DNA of 64,000 nucleotides from CAVSSX01 sp963730735 (GCA_963730735.1 CAVSSX010000007.1:1740634-1804633); one strand, 5' to 3'; shown: positions 47,009 through 55,674, counted from the stretch's first letter. Translations and numbers: made by a program. The notes: generated by a model not told the origin, from the sequence alone.

Positions 47009-47392
47009 ATGGCCAGAGTCAAGCGTTCCGTTCACGGACGCAAGCACCACCGCGCCGTCCTCGAGCAGGCGAAGGGGTACTACGGCAACAAGAGCCGGAC
47101 CTACCGGGCCGCCAACGAGCAGGTACTGCACTCGATGCAGTACGCGTTCCGTGACCGCCGGGCCCGGAAGGGCGATTTCCGCAAACTGTGGATCCAGCGG
47201 ATCAACGCCGCCGCCCGGCAGCACGACATGAGCTACAGCCGGTTCATCGCCGGGCTGCACCAGGCCGGTGTCGAGGTGGATCGCAAGGTCCTGGCCGACC
47301 TGGCGGTCTCGGACCCCGAGGCGTTCGGGGCCCTGGTGACGGTGGCACAGGCGGCCCTGGACTCGGCGCCGAGCGCCGAGGTCGCCTCCTGA
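47009..47392 (+). CDS. rplT: 50S ribosomal protein L20
   Basis: The 127-residue L20 reads ARVKRSVHGRKHHRAVLEQAKGYYGNKSRTYRAANEQVLHSMQYAFRDRRARKGDFRKLWIQRINAAARQHDMSYSRFIAGL. Start ATG 47009 with GAGAGGAGG upstream. In many bacteria L20 represses this operon through leader RNA; here the 132-base gap after rpmI contains CCCGGGGCCA twice and some inverted repeats but no L20-leader structure I can identify. The C-terminal ten residues extend past the family end. Confidence 0.97.
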   Translation: MARVKRSVHGRKHHRAVLEQAKGYYGNKSRTYRAANEQVLHSMQYAFRDRRARKGDFRKLWIQRINAAARQHDMSYSRFIAGLHQAGVEVDRKVLADLAVSDPEAFGALVTVAQAALDSAPSAEVAS

Positions 47393-48243
47393 CCCAGCCG
47401 CTCGGCAGCTCGCATCAGCGGGTCCGACGCCTCCGCCGCCTGCTGGCCAAGCGGGCGGCCCGGGCCGCCGACGGGGTGTTCGTGGTCGAGGGGGCCGAGC
47501 TCCTTCGCTCGGCCCTGGAGGCCGGGGCCGAGGTGGAATCGGTCTATGTGGCGCCCGACGGCCTCGCCGACGGCGGCGTGGCTGACGTCGTGACCCGGGC
47601 GGGCGACGGCGGGGCGCGGGTGTTCGACCTGGCGCCCGGCGTTCTCGAGCGGGTGGCCGACACCGTGACGCCGCAGCCCGTGGTGGCGGTGCTCCCGCTG
47701 CTCGACGTGGCCCTGGCGACGCTCGACGGCGAGGGCCTGGTCGTGGTGTGCGTCGACGTGCGGGACCCCGGCAATGCCGGGACGGTCCTGCGCAGCGCCG
47801 ATGCCGCCGGGGCCCGGGCGGTGGTGCTGTGCGCCAGCTCGGTGGACCTCTACAACCCCAAGACGGTCCGGGCCTCGGCCGGTTCGATCTTCCACATCCC
47901 GGTGATGGTGGCGCCCGACACGGCGGCGGCCCTCGAGCACCTGGGCGTCCTCGGCTACCGCCGGCTGGCCACCGTGGTCACCGGGGGACAGGACTACCTC
48001 GAGGTCGACTGGCACCGACCCTCGGCCATCGTCCTCGGCAACGAGGCGTCGGGGCTCCCGCCGGAGCTGCTGGGGCAGGTGGACGGCCGGATCGGCATCC
48101 CCATGGCCGGGCGGGCGGAGTCGCTCAACGTGGGCGTGGCCTGCGCCGTCGTGTGTTTCGAGGCCCTGGCCCGGCGTCGGACCGCCACCGCCGGCCGGAC
48201 CTCTACGATGCCGGGCATGCCGGAGCGGGTGGTGGGGTCGTGA
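47389..48243 (+). CDS. SpoU/TrmH-family rRNA 2'-O-methyltransferase (TsnR/RlmB-like)
   Basis: The N-terminal substrate domain SSHQRVRRLRRLLAKRAARAADGVFVVEGAELL is followed by the SPOUT trefoil knot: VVVCVDVRDPGNAGTVLRSADAAGARAVVLC (motif 1 with Asn/Arg), AIVLGNEASGLPPELL (motif 2) and IPMAGRAESLNVGVACAVVCFEAL (motif 3). It 2'-O-methylates 23S rRNA or a related RNA. The only start that keeps the conserved N-terminus is CTG 47389, overlapping the rplT stop (CTGA). GTG at 47476 would truncate the domain. It lies between rplT and pheS as tsnR does in mycobacteria. 284 residues. Confidence 0.9.
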   Translation: MTQPLGSSHQRVRRLRRLLAKRAARAADGVFVVEGAELLRSALEAGAEVESVYVAPDGLADGGVADVVTRAGDGGARVFDLAPGVLERVADTVTPQPVVAVLPLLDVALATLDGEGLVVVCVDVRDPGNAGTVLRSADAAGARAVVLCASSVDLYNPKTVRASAGSIFHIPVMVAPDTAAALEHLGVLGYRRLATVVTGGQDYLEVDWHRPSAIVLGNEASGLPPELLGQVDGRIGIPMAGRAESLNVGVACAVVCFEALARRRTATAGRTSTMPGMPERVVGS

Positions 48244-49331
48244 CCCCGGACGACGTGGTGACGAACGAGCCGCTGCCCTTCGACCTGGTCGCCCTGGAGG
48301 CCGAGGCCCGGGCGGCGATCGAGGCAGCCGAGACCACCGAAGAGCTGGCCCAGGCGGAGGCGGCCGCCCTCGGCAAGCGCTCGCCCTTCACGGCCGCCCA
48401 GCGGGCCCTCGGGCAGCTGGCCCCGGCGTCGAGGAGTGCCGCCGGGGAGGCCCTCAACGGGGCCCGGACCCGTCTGCGGACCCTGGTGGCGGACCGTCAG
48501 GTCACGTTGGCGGCGGCCGAGCGGGCCGCCCGGCTCGAGGCCGATCGACTCGATCTGACCGAGGTCGTGCCGGGCGCACTGCGCGCCCCGCTGCGCCGGG
48601 GCCGGGCGCACCTGGTGGCCCAGACCCGACAGGCGCTCGAGGAGGTGTTCGTCGGCATGGGCTTCGTGGTGGCTGAGGGCCCCGAGGCCGAGAGCGACTG
48701 GTACAACTTCGAGGCCCTCAACATGCCCCCGGCCCACCCCGCCCGGGGCATGTACGACACCTTCTACCTGGACCTCGGGGCGCCCGAGACGATCGTGCTG
48801 CGGACCCATACCTCCCCGGTCCAGATCCACCTGATGGAGTCGGCCGTGGCCGGGGGCACGCTCCCGATCCACGCCGTGATGCCCGGTCGTTGCTTTCGCC
48901 GGGACACGCCCGATGCCCGACACCTGCCCGTGTTCCACCAGATCGAGGGGCTGGTGGTCGACCGCGGGATCACGTTCGGCGACCTCGCCGGCACCATCGA
49001 GACCTTCACCACCGCCTACTTCGGCCCGGACATCCACTCCCGGCTGCGGCCGGCCTACTTCCCCTTCACCGAGCCGTCGGCCGAATTCGAGATCACCTGC
49101 ACGATCTGCCACGGCTCGGGCTGCCGGACCTGCTCGGGGACGGGGTGGATCGAGCTCGGCGGGTGCGGCATGGTCGACCCGGCCGTCTTCGAGGCGGTCG
49201 GCATCGATCCGGGGGAGTGGAGTGGCTTCGCCTTCGGGTTCGGCATCGACCGCTGCGCCCAGATGCGCCACGGGATCTCGGACATGCGCTCGTTGATCGA
49301 GAACGACGTCCGGTTCCTCCGGCAGTTCTGA
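48240..49331 (+). CDS. pheS: Phenylalanyl-tRNA synthetase alpha subunit
   Basis: The 363-residue protein has the N-terminal coiled-coil (about 15-95) and a class II catalytic core: GMGFVVAEGPEAESDWYNFEALNMPPAHPARGMYDTFYL, VLRTHTSPVQIHLME (motif 2 region), GRCFRRDTPDARHLPVFHQIEG, and motif 3 WSGFAFGFGIDRCAQMRHGISDMR. A cysteine-rich stretch CTICHGSGCRTCSGTGWIELGGCG lies in the core; it occurs in a known PheS subset. Start GTG 48240 overlaps the methyltransferase stop. pheT follows 22 bases later. Confidence 0.97.
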   Translation: MTPDDVVTNEPLPFDLVALEAEARAAIEAAETTEELAQAEAAALGKRSPFTAAQRALGQLAPASRSAAGEALNGARTRLRTLVADRQVTLAAAERAARLEADRLDLTEVVPGALRAPLRRGRAHLVAQTRQALEEVFVGMGFVVAEGPEAESDWYNFEALNMPPAHPARGMYDTFYLDLGAPETIVLRTHTSPVQIHLMESAVAGGTLPIHAVMPGRCFRRDTPDARHLPVFHQIEGLVVDRGITFGDLAGTIETFTTAYFGPDIHSRLRPAYFPFTEPSAEFEITCTICHGSGCRTCSGTGWIELGGCGMVDPAVFEAVGIDPGEWSGFAFGFGIDRCAQMRHGISDMRSLIENDVRFLRQF

Positions 49332-49353
49332 TCGCCGACGAGGAAAGGACACC

Positions 49354-51846
49354 GTGCGCGCACCGCTCTCCTGGCTACGGGACTTCGCCCCCTTCGAGGG
49401 GACGGCCGAGGAACTAGCGGCCACCCTCGACGACCTGGGATTGGTCGTCGAGGCGATCGAGCAGGTCGGCGAGGGCCTGGACGACGTGGTGGTGGCCCGG
49501 GTGGACGAGATCGCCGCCATCGAGGGCGCCGACCGGATCCGCCGGGTGCTGGTGGATGCCGGCGCCGGACCGGTCGAGATCGTCTGCGGCGCGACGAACT
49601 TCGCGGTCGGGGACCTGGTCCCGCTGGCCCCGGTGGGGGCGGTCCTCCCCGGCGGCTTCGAGATCGGCCGGCGCAAGATGCGGGGTGTCGTGTCCAACGG
49701 CATGCTCTGCTCGGGGCGCGAGCTCGGGGTGTCGACCGACGCCGACGGGCTGCTCCTGCTGACCGACGTCGAAGGGGTCCGACCGGGCCTGCCCCTGGTC
49801 GAGGCGCTGGGCATCGAGCGCGACGTCGTGTTCGACATCACCGTGGAGGGCAACCGGCCGGACGCCTGGTGCATGGCCGGCGTGGCCCGGGACCTGGCGG
49901 CCCGCCTCGGGCTGTCGTTCAGCCTGCCGGGCCCCCTGCCGGCGGTGGCGGCCGGGCCCCCGGTCGACCAGCTGGCGTCGGCCGCCGTCGAGGACGCCGA
50001 GGTCTGCCCGAGGCTCACGGCCACCGTGCTCACCGGCGTCCAGGTGGCGCCGTCGCCCCGGTGGCTGGCCCGCCGCCTCACGCTGGCCGGGATGCGGCCG
50101 ATCAACAACGTCGTCGACGCATCCAACTACGTCATGCTGGAACTCGGGCAGCCCACCCACCCCTACGACCTCGACCGCCTGCCCGGCGGCGGGCTGCGGG
50201 TGCGCCGGGCCGAGGCCGGCGAAGTCCTGACCACGCTCGACGGCGTGGACCGGACCCTCGGCGTGCCCGGGCCGGGTCTGGGTGACACCGGCGTCGACTG
50301 CGTGATCTGCGACGCCCAGGGGACCCCGGTGGGCATCGGCGGGATCATGGGCGGCGCCAGTTCGGAGATCACGGCCGACACCAGCCGGGTGCTGCTCGAG
50401 GCGGCCTACTTCACCCCGATGGTCATCGCCCGCACGTCCAAGCGCCTGGCGCTGCGCACCGAGGCCTCGGCCCGGTTCGAGCGGGGCTGCGACCCTTGGG
50501 GCATCGACCGGGCGGCCCGCCGGTTCGCCGAGCTGCTGTCGGCGAGCGTGCCCGGCCTGGCGGTGGCCGAGGGGAGCCTCGACGTCCGGGGCGAGGTGGC
50601 CGGGCCCCTCCAGCTGGAACTGGCCGTGCCCCGGGTCAACGACCTGCTCGGGCTGCACCTGGACGCCGACGCCCTGGCCGGGCTGCTCGAGCCCCTGGGG
50701 TTCGGCGCCGAGCCCTCGCCCGAGGGTGGGTCGTTGACGGTCACCGTGCCCACGTTCCGGCCCGATGTCCGCCCGGCCCCCGAGGGTCAGTCCGACGTCA
50801 TCGAGGAGGTCGCCCGCACCTACGGCTACGCCCGGCTGCCCCGTCGCCACCCGTCGTGGCCCCAGGTCGGCGGCGCACCCCGCTATCAGCGGGAGCGGGC
50901 GGCCGTCCGGGAGGTCTGCTGTGGTCTCGGCTCCTTCGAGGCCTGGACCCCGACGTTCCTGGCCGAGGCCGACCACCACGCCATCGGACTGTCCGGACCA
51001 TCGGTGGTGGTGGCGAACCCGCTGGTGAGCGAGGAGTCGTCGCTGCGTCGCTCGATGTTGCCCGGTCTGCTCCGAGCCCTGGCCTACAACGTCGACCGTC
51101 GTCAGGGCGAGCTCCGGTTGTTCGAGATCGGCACCGTGTTCTCACACCCCGACGAGGCCGGACGGGCCGTGGCCCGGTCCGGGGCCGGCGGGGCGGCCAC
51201 CGCCGTGCTGCCCGGGGAGCGCGAGGTGCTCTCCCTGCTCCTGGCCGAGCCCGAGGACGATGCCCGGAGCGCCGTTGGCGCCTGGGGCGTGCTGGCCGAG
51301 AGCCTCCGTCTGGACGACGTGCGGTTGGTCAATGTCGACGGCGGGTCGGTCCCGAGCACGGCCGGTCTGCACCCGACCCGGGCCGCGCTCGTGGTCTCGG
51401 GGCCCGGGTCGACGGTGATCGGGGCGGTGGGGGAGGTCGACCCCGACGTGGCGGCCGGCTTCGAGCTCCCCTCGGTCGGACGCCTGGGCTGGCTGGAGCT
51501 CGACCTCGGTCGGCTGCTCGATCCCGCCGTCGTCGCCCGACGGCCCGAGATCTCGGCGCCGGTGAGCCGCTTCCCGTCCTCGGACGTGGACCTGGCCCTG
51601 GTCGTTCCCGACGAGGTACCGGCGGACGAGGTCGGCCGGGCGCTGGCGGCGGCGCCGGGCGAGCTGCTCGAATCGGTGGACCTCTTCGACGTGTTCCGGG
51701 GCGAGTCGGTCCCACCGGGCGCCCGGAGCCTGGCGTTCCGCCTGCGCTTCTGCGCGACGGACCGCACGCTCACCGACGGTGAGGTCAGCGAACTGCGTCA
51801 GCGCTGCATCGATGCCGCGGCGGCACTCGGCGCCACGCTGCGCTGA
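49354..51846 (+). CDS. pheT: Phenylalanyl-tRNA synthetase beta subunit
   Basis: The 830-residue multidomain subunit begins with the tRNA-binding EMAP-type domain (about 40-150: VDAGAGPVEIVCGATNFAVGD, GVVSNGMLCSGRELG), followed by the B3/B4 editing domain (RPINNVVDASNYVMLELGQPTHPYDLD), B5 (ARFERGCDP..., LQLELAVPRVNDLLGL), the catalytic-like core (RRSMLPGLLRALAYNVDR, RLFEIGTVF) and the C-terminal anticodon-binding FDX domain (RFPSSDVDLALVV...SLAFRLRFCATDRTLTDGEV). Start GTG 49354 with AGGAAAGG upstream. It is intact. Confidence 0.97.
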   Translation: MRAPLSWLRDFAPFEGTAEELAATLDDLGLVVEAIEQVGEGLDDVVVARVDEIAAIEGADRIRRVLVDAGAGPVEIVCGATNFAVGDLVPLAPVGAVLPGGFEIGRRKMRGVVSNGMLCSGRELGVSTDADGLLLLTDVEGVRPGLPLVEALGIERDVVFDITVEGNRPDAWCMAGVARDLAARLGLSFSLPGPLPAVAAGPPVDQLASAAVEDAEVCPRLTATVLTGVQVAPSPRWLARRLTLAGMRPINNVVDASNYVMLELGQPTHPYDLDRLPGGGLRVRRAEAGEVLTTLDGVDRTLGVPGPGLGDTGVDCVICDAQGTPVGIGGIMGGASSEITADTSRVLLEAAYFTPMVIARTSKRLALRTEASARFERGCDPWGIDRAARRFAELLSASVPGLAVAEGSLDVRGEVAGPLQLELAVPRVNDLLGLHLDADALAGLLEPLGFGAEPSPEGGSLTVTVPTFRPDVRPAPEGQSDVIEEVARTYGYARLPRRHPSWPQVGGAPRYQRERAAVREVCCGLGSFEAWTPTFLAEADHHAIGLSGPSVVVANPLVSEESSLRRSMLPGLLRALAYNVDRRQGELRLFEIGTVFSHPDEAGRAVARSGAGGAATAVLPGEREVLSLLLAEPEDDARSAVGAWGVLAESLRLDDVRLVNVDGGSVPSTAGLHPTRAALVVSGPGSTVIGAVGEVDPDVAAGFELPSVGRLGWLELDLGRLLDPAVVARRPEISAPVSRFPSSDVDLALVVPDEVPADEVGRALAAAPGELLESVDLFDVFRGESVPPGARSLAFRLRFCATDRTLTDGEVSELRQRCIDAAAALGATLR

Positions 51847-51894
51847 GTCCCGAGGTCACTGACCGGTCGCCCACGGCCCGCGCTCGATCGGCGC

Positions 51895-51951
51895 GGCGCC
51901 GGGAGCGCCCAGGCGAACCCGTTGGTCGTCGTGCCCGGGGCGTGCCCCGGG
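51895..51951. terminator. Two GC-rich hairpins at the convergent end of pheT and the HTH gene
   Basis: GGCGC-CGGGA-GCGCC (51895-51909) and the stronger CCCGGGG-CGTG-CCCCGGG (51934-51951) lie in the 110 bases between the pheT stop and the reverse-strand HTH stop. Neither has a T run. They could end transcription from both sides. Confidence 0.45.
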
Positions 51952-51956
51952 GCCGC

Positions 51957-52349
51957 TCAGTGGCCCGCCTGCCGGAGCAGACTGGACACCCGCTGGTGCG
52001 TGACGCCGAACCGCCGGGCGATCGCCGGGATGGTCGCTCCCTCCTCACGGAGCGCCACCACCAGGTCGCGCCGCAGTCGGCCGCTGGCCACCGAGAGGCC
52101 GGCCAACATGGACGAGATCAACTGGACGGTGCCGGGGGTCTCCTCGCCCGCCAAGGCTTCGCTCCAGCCCCGCCCTTCCTTGCGGGCGGCCTGGAGGGCC
52201 TGGACCCGCTCGATGAGTAGACGCTGCTCGGCCGCCGTGTTGTCGAGGACCTCGAGCAGCTCGATGAGGGCCTGATCGACACTTGGTGCACTGGAATCGC
52301 TCGTGGTGTCCACTGAGCTTCCAGGATCGGAATTGTGCTCGACGTACAT
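51957..52349 (-). CDS. Putative helix-turn-helix DNA-binding protein
   Basis: A 130-residue reverse-strand protein from ATG 52349. An acidic Ser-rich start (HNSDPGSSVDTTSDSSAPS) is followed by a long helix (ALIELLEVLDNTAAEQRLLIERVQALQAARKEGR), then VALREEGATIPAIARRFGVTHQRVSSLLRQAG, which has the spacing of an HTH (ATIPAIARRFGVTHQRVSSLL), similar to sigma-factor region 4 or MarR/Xre recognition helices. It could dimerise through the first helix. The target is unknown; the gene is divergent from the CAP-repeat gene across 575 bases, so it may control that gene. Confidence 0.6.
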   Translation of the reverse strand: MYVEHNSDPGSSVDTTSDSSAPSVDQALIELLEVLDNTAAEQRLLIERVQALQAARKEGRGWSEALAGEETPGTVQLISSMLAGLSVASGRLRRDLVVALREEGATIPAIARRFGVTHQRVSSLLRQAGH

Positions 52350-52763
52350 CGTTCTCCAACCTGTCTCGAGGGTGTTCTCCGCCGTTGTGCTGCTGTTGTC
52401 TTTTCACCCTTCCCAGAACGGGGGGTGCCAAACCTTGCCGCCGCCAACCACCCGTCTGCCGCCCGGTCCGCGCCGGGAGGACGTGGCGCGCCGGAGGGCG
52501 CACCGGGTTCCTCGAGACCCCAGGCTACAGCGGGGATGCACGGGCCGGTAGTGGACGTCGGCCCCGGTCGGCGGGGCGTCGCCCGCCCTCCCGACACCCC
52601 CGTGGCCGAGACCGACCCGTCGGGGTCGCCTCGGCTCCATGGCAGCGGGACCCTCCCGATACGAACCGGCGCATCGCCACCCCCGGGTGGCGGCGTCGGG
52701 CCGCTGACGCGCCGGCGACGGGGGGGCGTGGCGAACAATTTCTGCAACTTCGTGCAAGGTGCA

Positions 52764-52792
52764 TTGAAACTGCGAGCACCGACCGCTACCGT
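52764..52792 (+). promoter_or_regulatory. Promoter of the secreted CAP/repeat gene (TTGAAA-17-TACCGT)
   Basis: TTGAAA (52764-52769), a 17-base spacer and TACCGT (52787-52792) form one of the better sigma-70-type promoters here. The leader to ATG 52925 is then about 125 bases. The rest of the 52350-52760 gap shows no gene I can support. Confidence 0.55.
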
Positions 52793-52816
52793 GCGAACGG
52801 TGCACGCACGGCGTGC

Positions 52817-52844
52817 GCGCCGCCTCGAGCAACGGAGGCGGCGC
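52817..52844 (+). promoter_or_regulatory. Strong stem-loop in the leader of the secreted CAP/repeat gene
   Basis: GCGCCGCCTC, an eight-base loop GAGCAACG, and GAGGCGGCGC form a perfect ten-pair hairpin about 20 bases after the predicted start point. It could be an early terminator/attenuator, a stabilising 5' structure, or part of a ligand-binding RNA. I compared it with c-di-AMP and c-di-GMP riboswitch features and could not match either. Confidence 0.5.
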
Positions 52845-52924
52845 ACCCTTGGCAATCGGTCCCGGGTCCCCGCAGGCCCGTGAGCAGGACTGATGCCGAC
52901 GAGCGAACGACCACGAGGAGGAAC

Positions 52925-54298
52925 ATGGGCAGAGGGGGGGTCGACCTGGAGTGGGGGGCCCGGGGCCGTATCCCGGGTCGCCGACGGGCCCCGACGCGCC
53001 TCGTGGTGGTGGCCGCGCTGGTGGCGGGAACGCTGTCCACCCTCGGGGCGGCCGGGTGGTCGGCCAGTGCTCCGGCCGCCGCCGCACCGGCGCCGGCAAC
53101 GCCCAACGGCAGCGTGGTGGCCCGCGAGGTCATCCAACTGGTCAATGCCGAGCGGGCCGTGCGGGGTCTGCCGACGCTGACCGAGAACGCCACGCTCGAC
53201 TCGGCCGCCCAGGCCATCGCCAACAACTATCCCAACGGCAACGGGAACGCCTCGGTCGCCCCGTACGAGCCGTTCGGCTGGCACGGTGGGGCCATCATCG
53301 AGGACTACTCGACCACCCAGGCGTTCTCATCGGGCGGGGCGGTCACGCAGTGGCTCAAGTCGTCGTACTACGTCGACCAGGTCCTCGGAGGGTCGGCCAA
53401 CGACCCGGCGGGGGAGATCGGGGTCGGCGTGGGCTGCTCGCCGAGCGGCGGCGAGTACATCGAGCTGGCGACGGCCTGGAAGACGTCGACCTTCGGGCGC
53501 CCGGCCACCCAGCCGGCGTCGACCGTCCCCGTGGGCACCGCCGTCGCCTCGTGCGCCGGCGACCCGGGCGGTTACTACGAAGTGGCCTCGGATGGGGGCA
53601 TCTTCGCCTTCGGGGACGCCCAGTTCTTCGGCTCGACCGGGAACATCCATCTCAACCAGCCGATCGTGGGCATGAGCCGGACCCCGGACGGCAAGGGCTA
53701 CTGGGAGGTGGCCTCGGATGGGGGCATCTTCGCCTACGGCGACGCCCGGTTCTTCGGTTCGATGGGCGCCACGCATCTCAACCAGCCCATCGTGGGGATG
53801 GCGGCGACGCCCGATGGCAACGGGTATTGGCTGGTGGCCGCCGACGGGGGGATCTTCGCCTTCGGTGACGCCCCCTTCTACGGGTCGACCGGGAACCTCC
53901 ACCTCAACCAGCCGATCGTGGGCATGGCCCCGTCCCCCGACGGGCACGGGTACTGGTTCGTGGCGGCCGACGGAGGGGTGTTCTCGTACGGTGACGCCCT
54001 CTTCCACGGCTCGGCCGTCGGGGCGACCTCCTCGCCGGTGGTGGGCATGGCCGCCCAGGGGACCGGGTACCTGATCCTCGAGCGGAACGGGGCGGTCCAC
54101 GGGGAGAACGCCACGGCCGTTGCCCCGGCGGTCGCCGGGGAGGACGCCGTCGGCATCGAGACCTCGCCCGCCGACGGCTTCGGGTCGTGGACCGTGACCA
54201 CGAACGGGGCCATCGGGGCAGAGTACGACTACGCCAACTACAACTGGGGCTCCATGGCCGGCCGGCCGCTCAACCTGCCGATCGTCGGCATGGGTTGA
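52925..54298 (+). CDS. Secreted CAP-domain protein with four 42-residue DGGIFxFGDA repeats
   Basis: The 457-residue protein starts at ATG 52925 after GAGGAGGA. Basic N-terminus, then hydrophobic RLVVVAALVAGTLSTLGAAGWS (about 25-46), which is a signal peptide or anchor, then an Ala/Pro linker. Residues ~63-190 resemble a CAP/SCP domain (VVAREVIQLVNAERAVRGLPTLTENATLDSAAQAIANN; WHGGAIIEDYST). Residues ~215-390 hold four tandem 42-residue repeats of the type YWxVAxDGGIFAFGDAxFxGS...HLNQPIVGMAxTPDGxG, a likely beta-propeller-like or fibrous surface module common in secreted Acidimicrobiia proteins. It probably faces the cell wall or outside. The binding target is unknown. Confidence 0.8.
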   Translation: MGRGGVDLEWGARGRIPGRRRAPTRLVVVAALVAGTLSTLGAAGWSASAPAAAAPAPATPNGSVVAREVIQLVNAERAVRGLPTLTENATLDSAAQAIANNYPNGNGNASVAPYEPFGWHGGAIIEDYSTTQAFSSGGAVTQWLKSSYYVDQVLGGSANDPAGEIGVGVGCSPSGGEYIELATAWKTSTFGRPATQPASTVPVGTAVASCAGDPGGYYEVASDGGIFAFGDAQFFGSTGNIHLNQPIVGMSRTPDGKGYWEVASDGGIFAYGDARFFGSMGATHLNQPIVGMAATPDGNGYWLVAADGGIFAFGDAPFYGSTGNLHLNQPIVGMAPSPDGHGYWFVAADGGVFSYGDALFHGSAVGATSSPVVGMAAQGTGYLILERNGAVHGENATAVAPAVAGEDAVGIETSPADGFGSWTVTTNGAIGAEYDYANYNWGSMAGRPLNLPIVGMG

Positions 54299-54322
54299 GG
54301 GACCGACGCGGTGAGGTGGGTC

Positions 54323-54341
54323 CCCGCCGGTGGTCGGCGGG
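54323..54341 (+). terminator. Hairpin after the CAP/repeat gene
   Basis: CCCGCCG-GTGGT-CGGCGGG begins 25 bases after the stop codon and has seven perfect G-C pairs, without a T run. A second hairpin CCACCGG-GTGATCA-CCGGTGG (54352-54372) and a third CCCAGC-TGA-GCTGGG (54388-54402) follow. One or more probably stop transcription before argC. The remaining bases to 54577 show no gene. Confidence 0.5.
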
Positions 54342-54577
54342 AGGCGGGTGACCACCGGGTGATCACCGGTGGGCAAGTGGGAGTGCACCCAGCTGAGCTG
54401 GGATAATTCCGTCACCTCACCCGGGCAGGGCGGCTGCCGGCGGCGGCCGGCCGGACAGCCGAGGGCGGCCACCGACGGGCCCGGGTCGATCGGTCGGCGA
54501 TGGAGCCGTCGGGGTTGGCTGGGCGGACGAGTCCACCACCCGCCGAACGGGGACGAGCGCCCCGGGCCCGGTCGTGG

Positions 54578-54606
54578 TTGCATGAGTATGCGGTAGTACG
54601 TATACA
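54578..54606 (+). promoter_or_regulatory. argC promoter (TTGCAT-17-TATACA) overlapped by ARG-box-like palindrome
   Basis: -35 TTGCAT (54578-54583), exactly 17 bases, -10 TATACA (54601-54606); ATG 54615 follows eight bases later, so the mRNA is leaderless or nearly so. TTGCATGAGTATGCGG (54578-54593) resembles the actinobacterial ArgR box TTGCATNNNNATGCAA (14 of 16 on the specified and central positions, with two end mismatches), so ArgR binding would cover the -35. argR itself is the sixth gene of this operon. Confidence 0.7.
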
Positions 54607-54614
54607 CTTGCAGG

Positions 54615-55628
54615 ATGAAGGTCGGCATCGTCGGGGCGTCGGGGTACACCGGCGTGGAGCTGCTCCGGCTGTGCGCCGGCCATCCGGAGCTCGAGGTGGC
54701 GGTGGCCACCGCCGGCACCCACGTGGGCCAGTCGGTCGGGCAGCACAATCCTTCGCTGGCCGCCGCCTACCCCTCCCTCGTGTACTCGGCGGCCGACGCC
54801 GACCTCCTCGACGGTCTGGATCTGGTCTTCTTCGGCCTGCCCCACGGGGCCTCCCAGGCCCTGGTGCCCTCGCTGGTCGGTCGGGTCGGGGCCATGGTCG
54901 ATCTGGCGGCCGATTTCCGGCTCCGGGACGCCTCGCTGTACCCCACGTGGTACGGGGCGCCCCACGCCGCCCCCGAGCTGCTGGCCCAGTTCCGCTACGG
55001 CCTGCCCGAGCGCTACCGGGACGACCTGGCCGGGGCGCCGCTGATCGCCGCCCCGGGCTGCTACCCGACGGCGGCCACGTTGGCCCTGGCCCCGTTCGTG
55101 GACGCTGGGGTGGTGGTGCCCGAGGGCATCATCGTCGACGCGGCCAGCGGGACCTCGGGGGCCGGCCGGTCGCCCAGCGAGAAGTTGCACTTCGGGACGG
55201 TGGACGAGAGCTTCACGGCCTACGGGCTCCTGGACCACCGCCACACACCGGAGATGGAGCAGGCCATCGGGGCCCAGCTGCTCTTCACGCCCCACCTGGT
55301 CCCGATGGTCCGGGGCATCCTGGCCACCTGCTACGCCCGGCCGACCGGCTCAGTGACCACCGCCGACGCCCAGGCCCTCCTCCGGGAGACCTACGCCGGC
55401 GAGCCGTTCGTCGTGGTCACGGACGACCCACCGGCCACCAAGTCCACGTCGGGCTCGAATTGCGCCCACGTGACGGCCCGGGTCGACGAGCGCACCGGCT
55501 GGCTGCTCGTGCTGTGCGCGATCGACAACCTGGTGAAGGGGGCGTCCGGCCAGGCGGTGCAGTGTGCCAACCTGGCCCTCGGGCTACCCGAACCGATGGG
55601 GCTGCCCACGGCCGGGCTGTATCCGTGA
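54615..55628 (+). CDS. argC: N-acetyl-gamma-glutamyl-phosphate reductase
   Basis: The 337-residue protein reduces N-acetylglutamyl phosphate. NADP site KVGIVGASGYTGVELLRLCAGHP; FFGLPHGASQALVP; catalytic Cys in LIAAPGCYPTAATLAL; DAASGTSGAGRSPSEKLHF; His region RHTPEMEQ; C-terminal CAIDNLVKGASGQAVQCANLALGL. It is intact. First gene of the arginine operon; its start codon follows the promoter directly. Confidence 0.97.
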   Translation: MKVGIVGASGYTGVELLRLCAGHPELEVAVATAGTHVGQSVGQHNPSLAAAYPSLVYSAADADLLDGLDLVFFGLPHGASQALVPSLVGRVGAMVDLAADFRLRDASLYPTWYGAPHAAPELLAQFRYGLPERYRDDLAGAPLIAAPGCYPTAATLALAPFVDAGVVVPEGIIVDAASGTSGAGRSPSEKLHFGTVDESFTAYGLLDHRHTPEMEQAIGAQLLFTPHLVPMVRGILATCYARPTGSVTTADAQALLRETYAGEPFVVVTDDPPATKSTSGSNCAHVTARVDERTGWLLVLCAIDNLVKGASGQAVQCANLALGLPEPMGLPTAGLYP

Positions 55629-55674
55629 TGCGGATCTCGGCGCCACCGACGAGGGACGACCCGGGGGTCCAACG

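Noticed and set aside
52793..52924. c-di-AMP (ydaO) or c-di-GMP riboswitch before the CAP/repeat gene
   Set aside because: The diagnostic sequence blocks of those classes are not present; only a strong hairpin can be supported.
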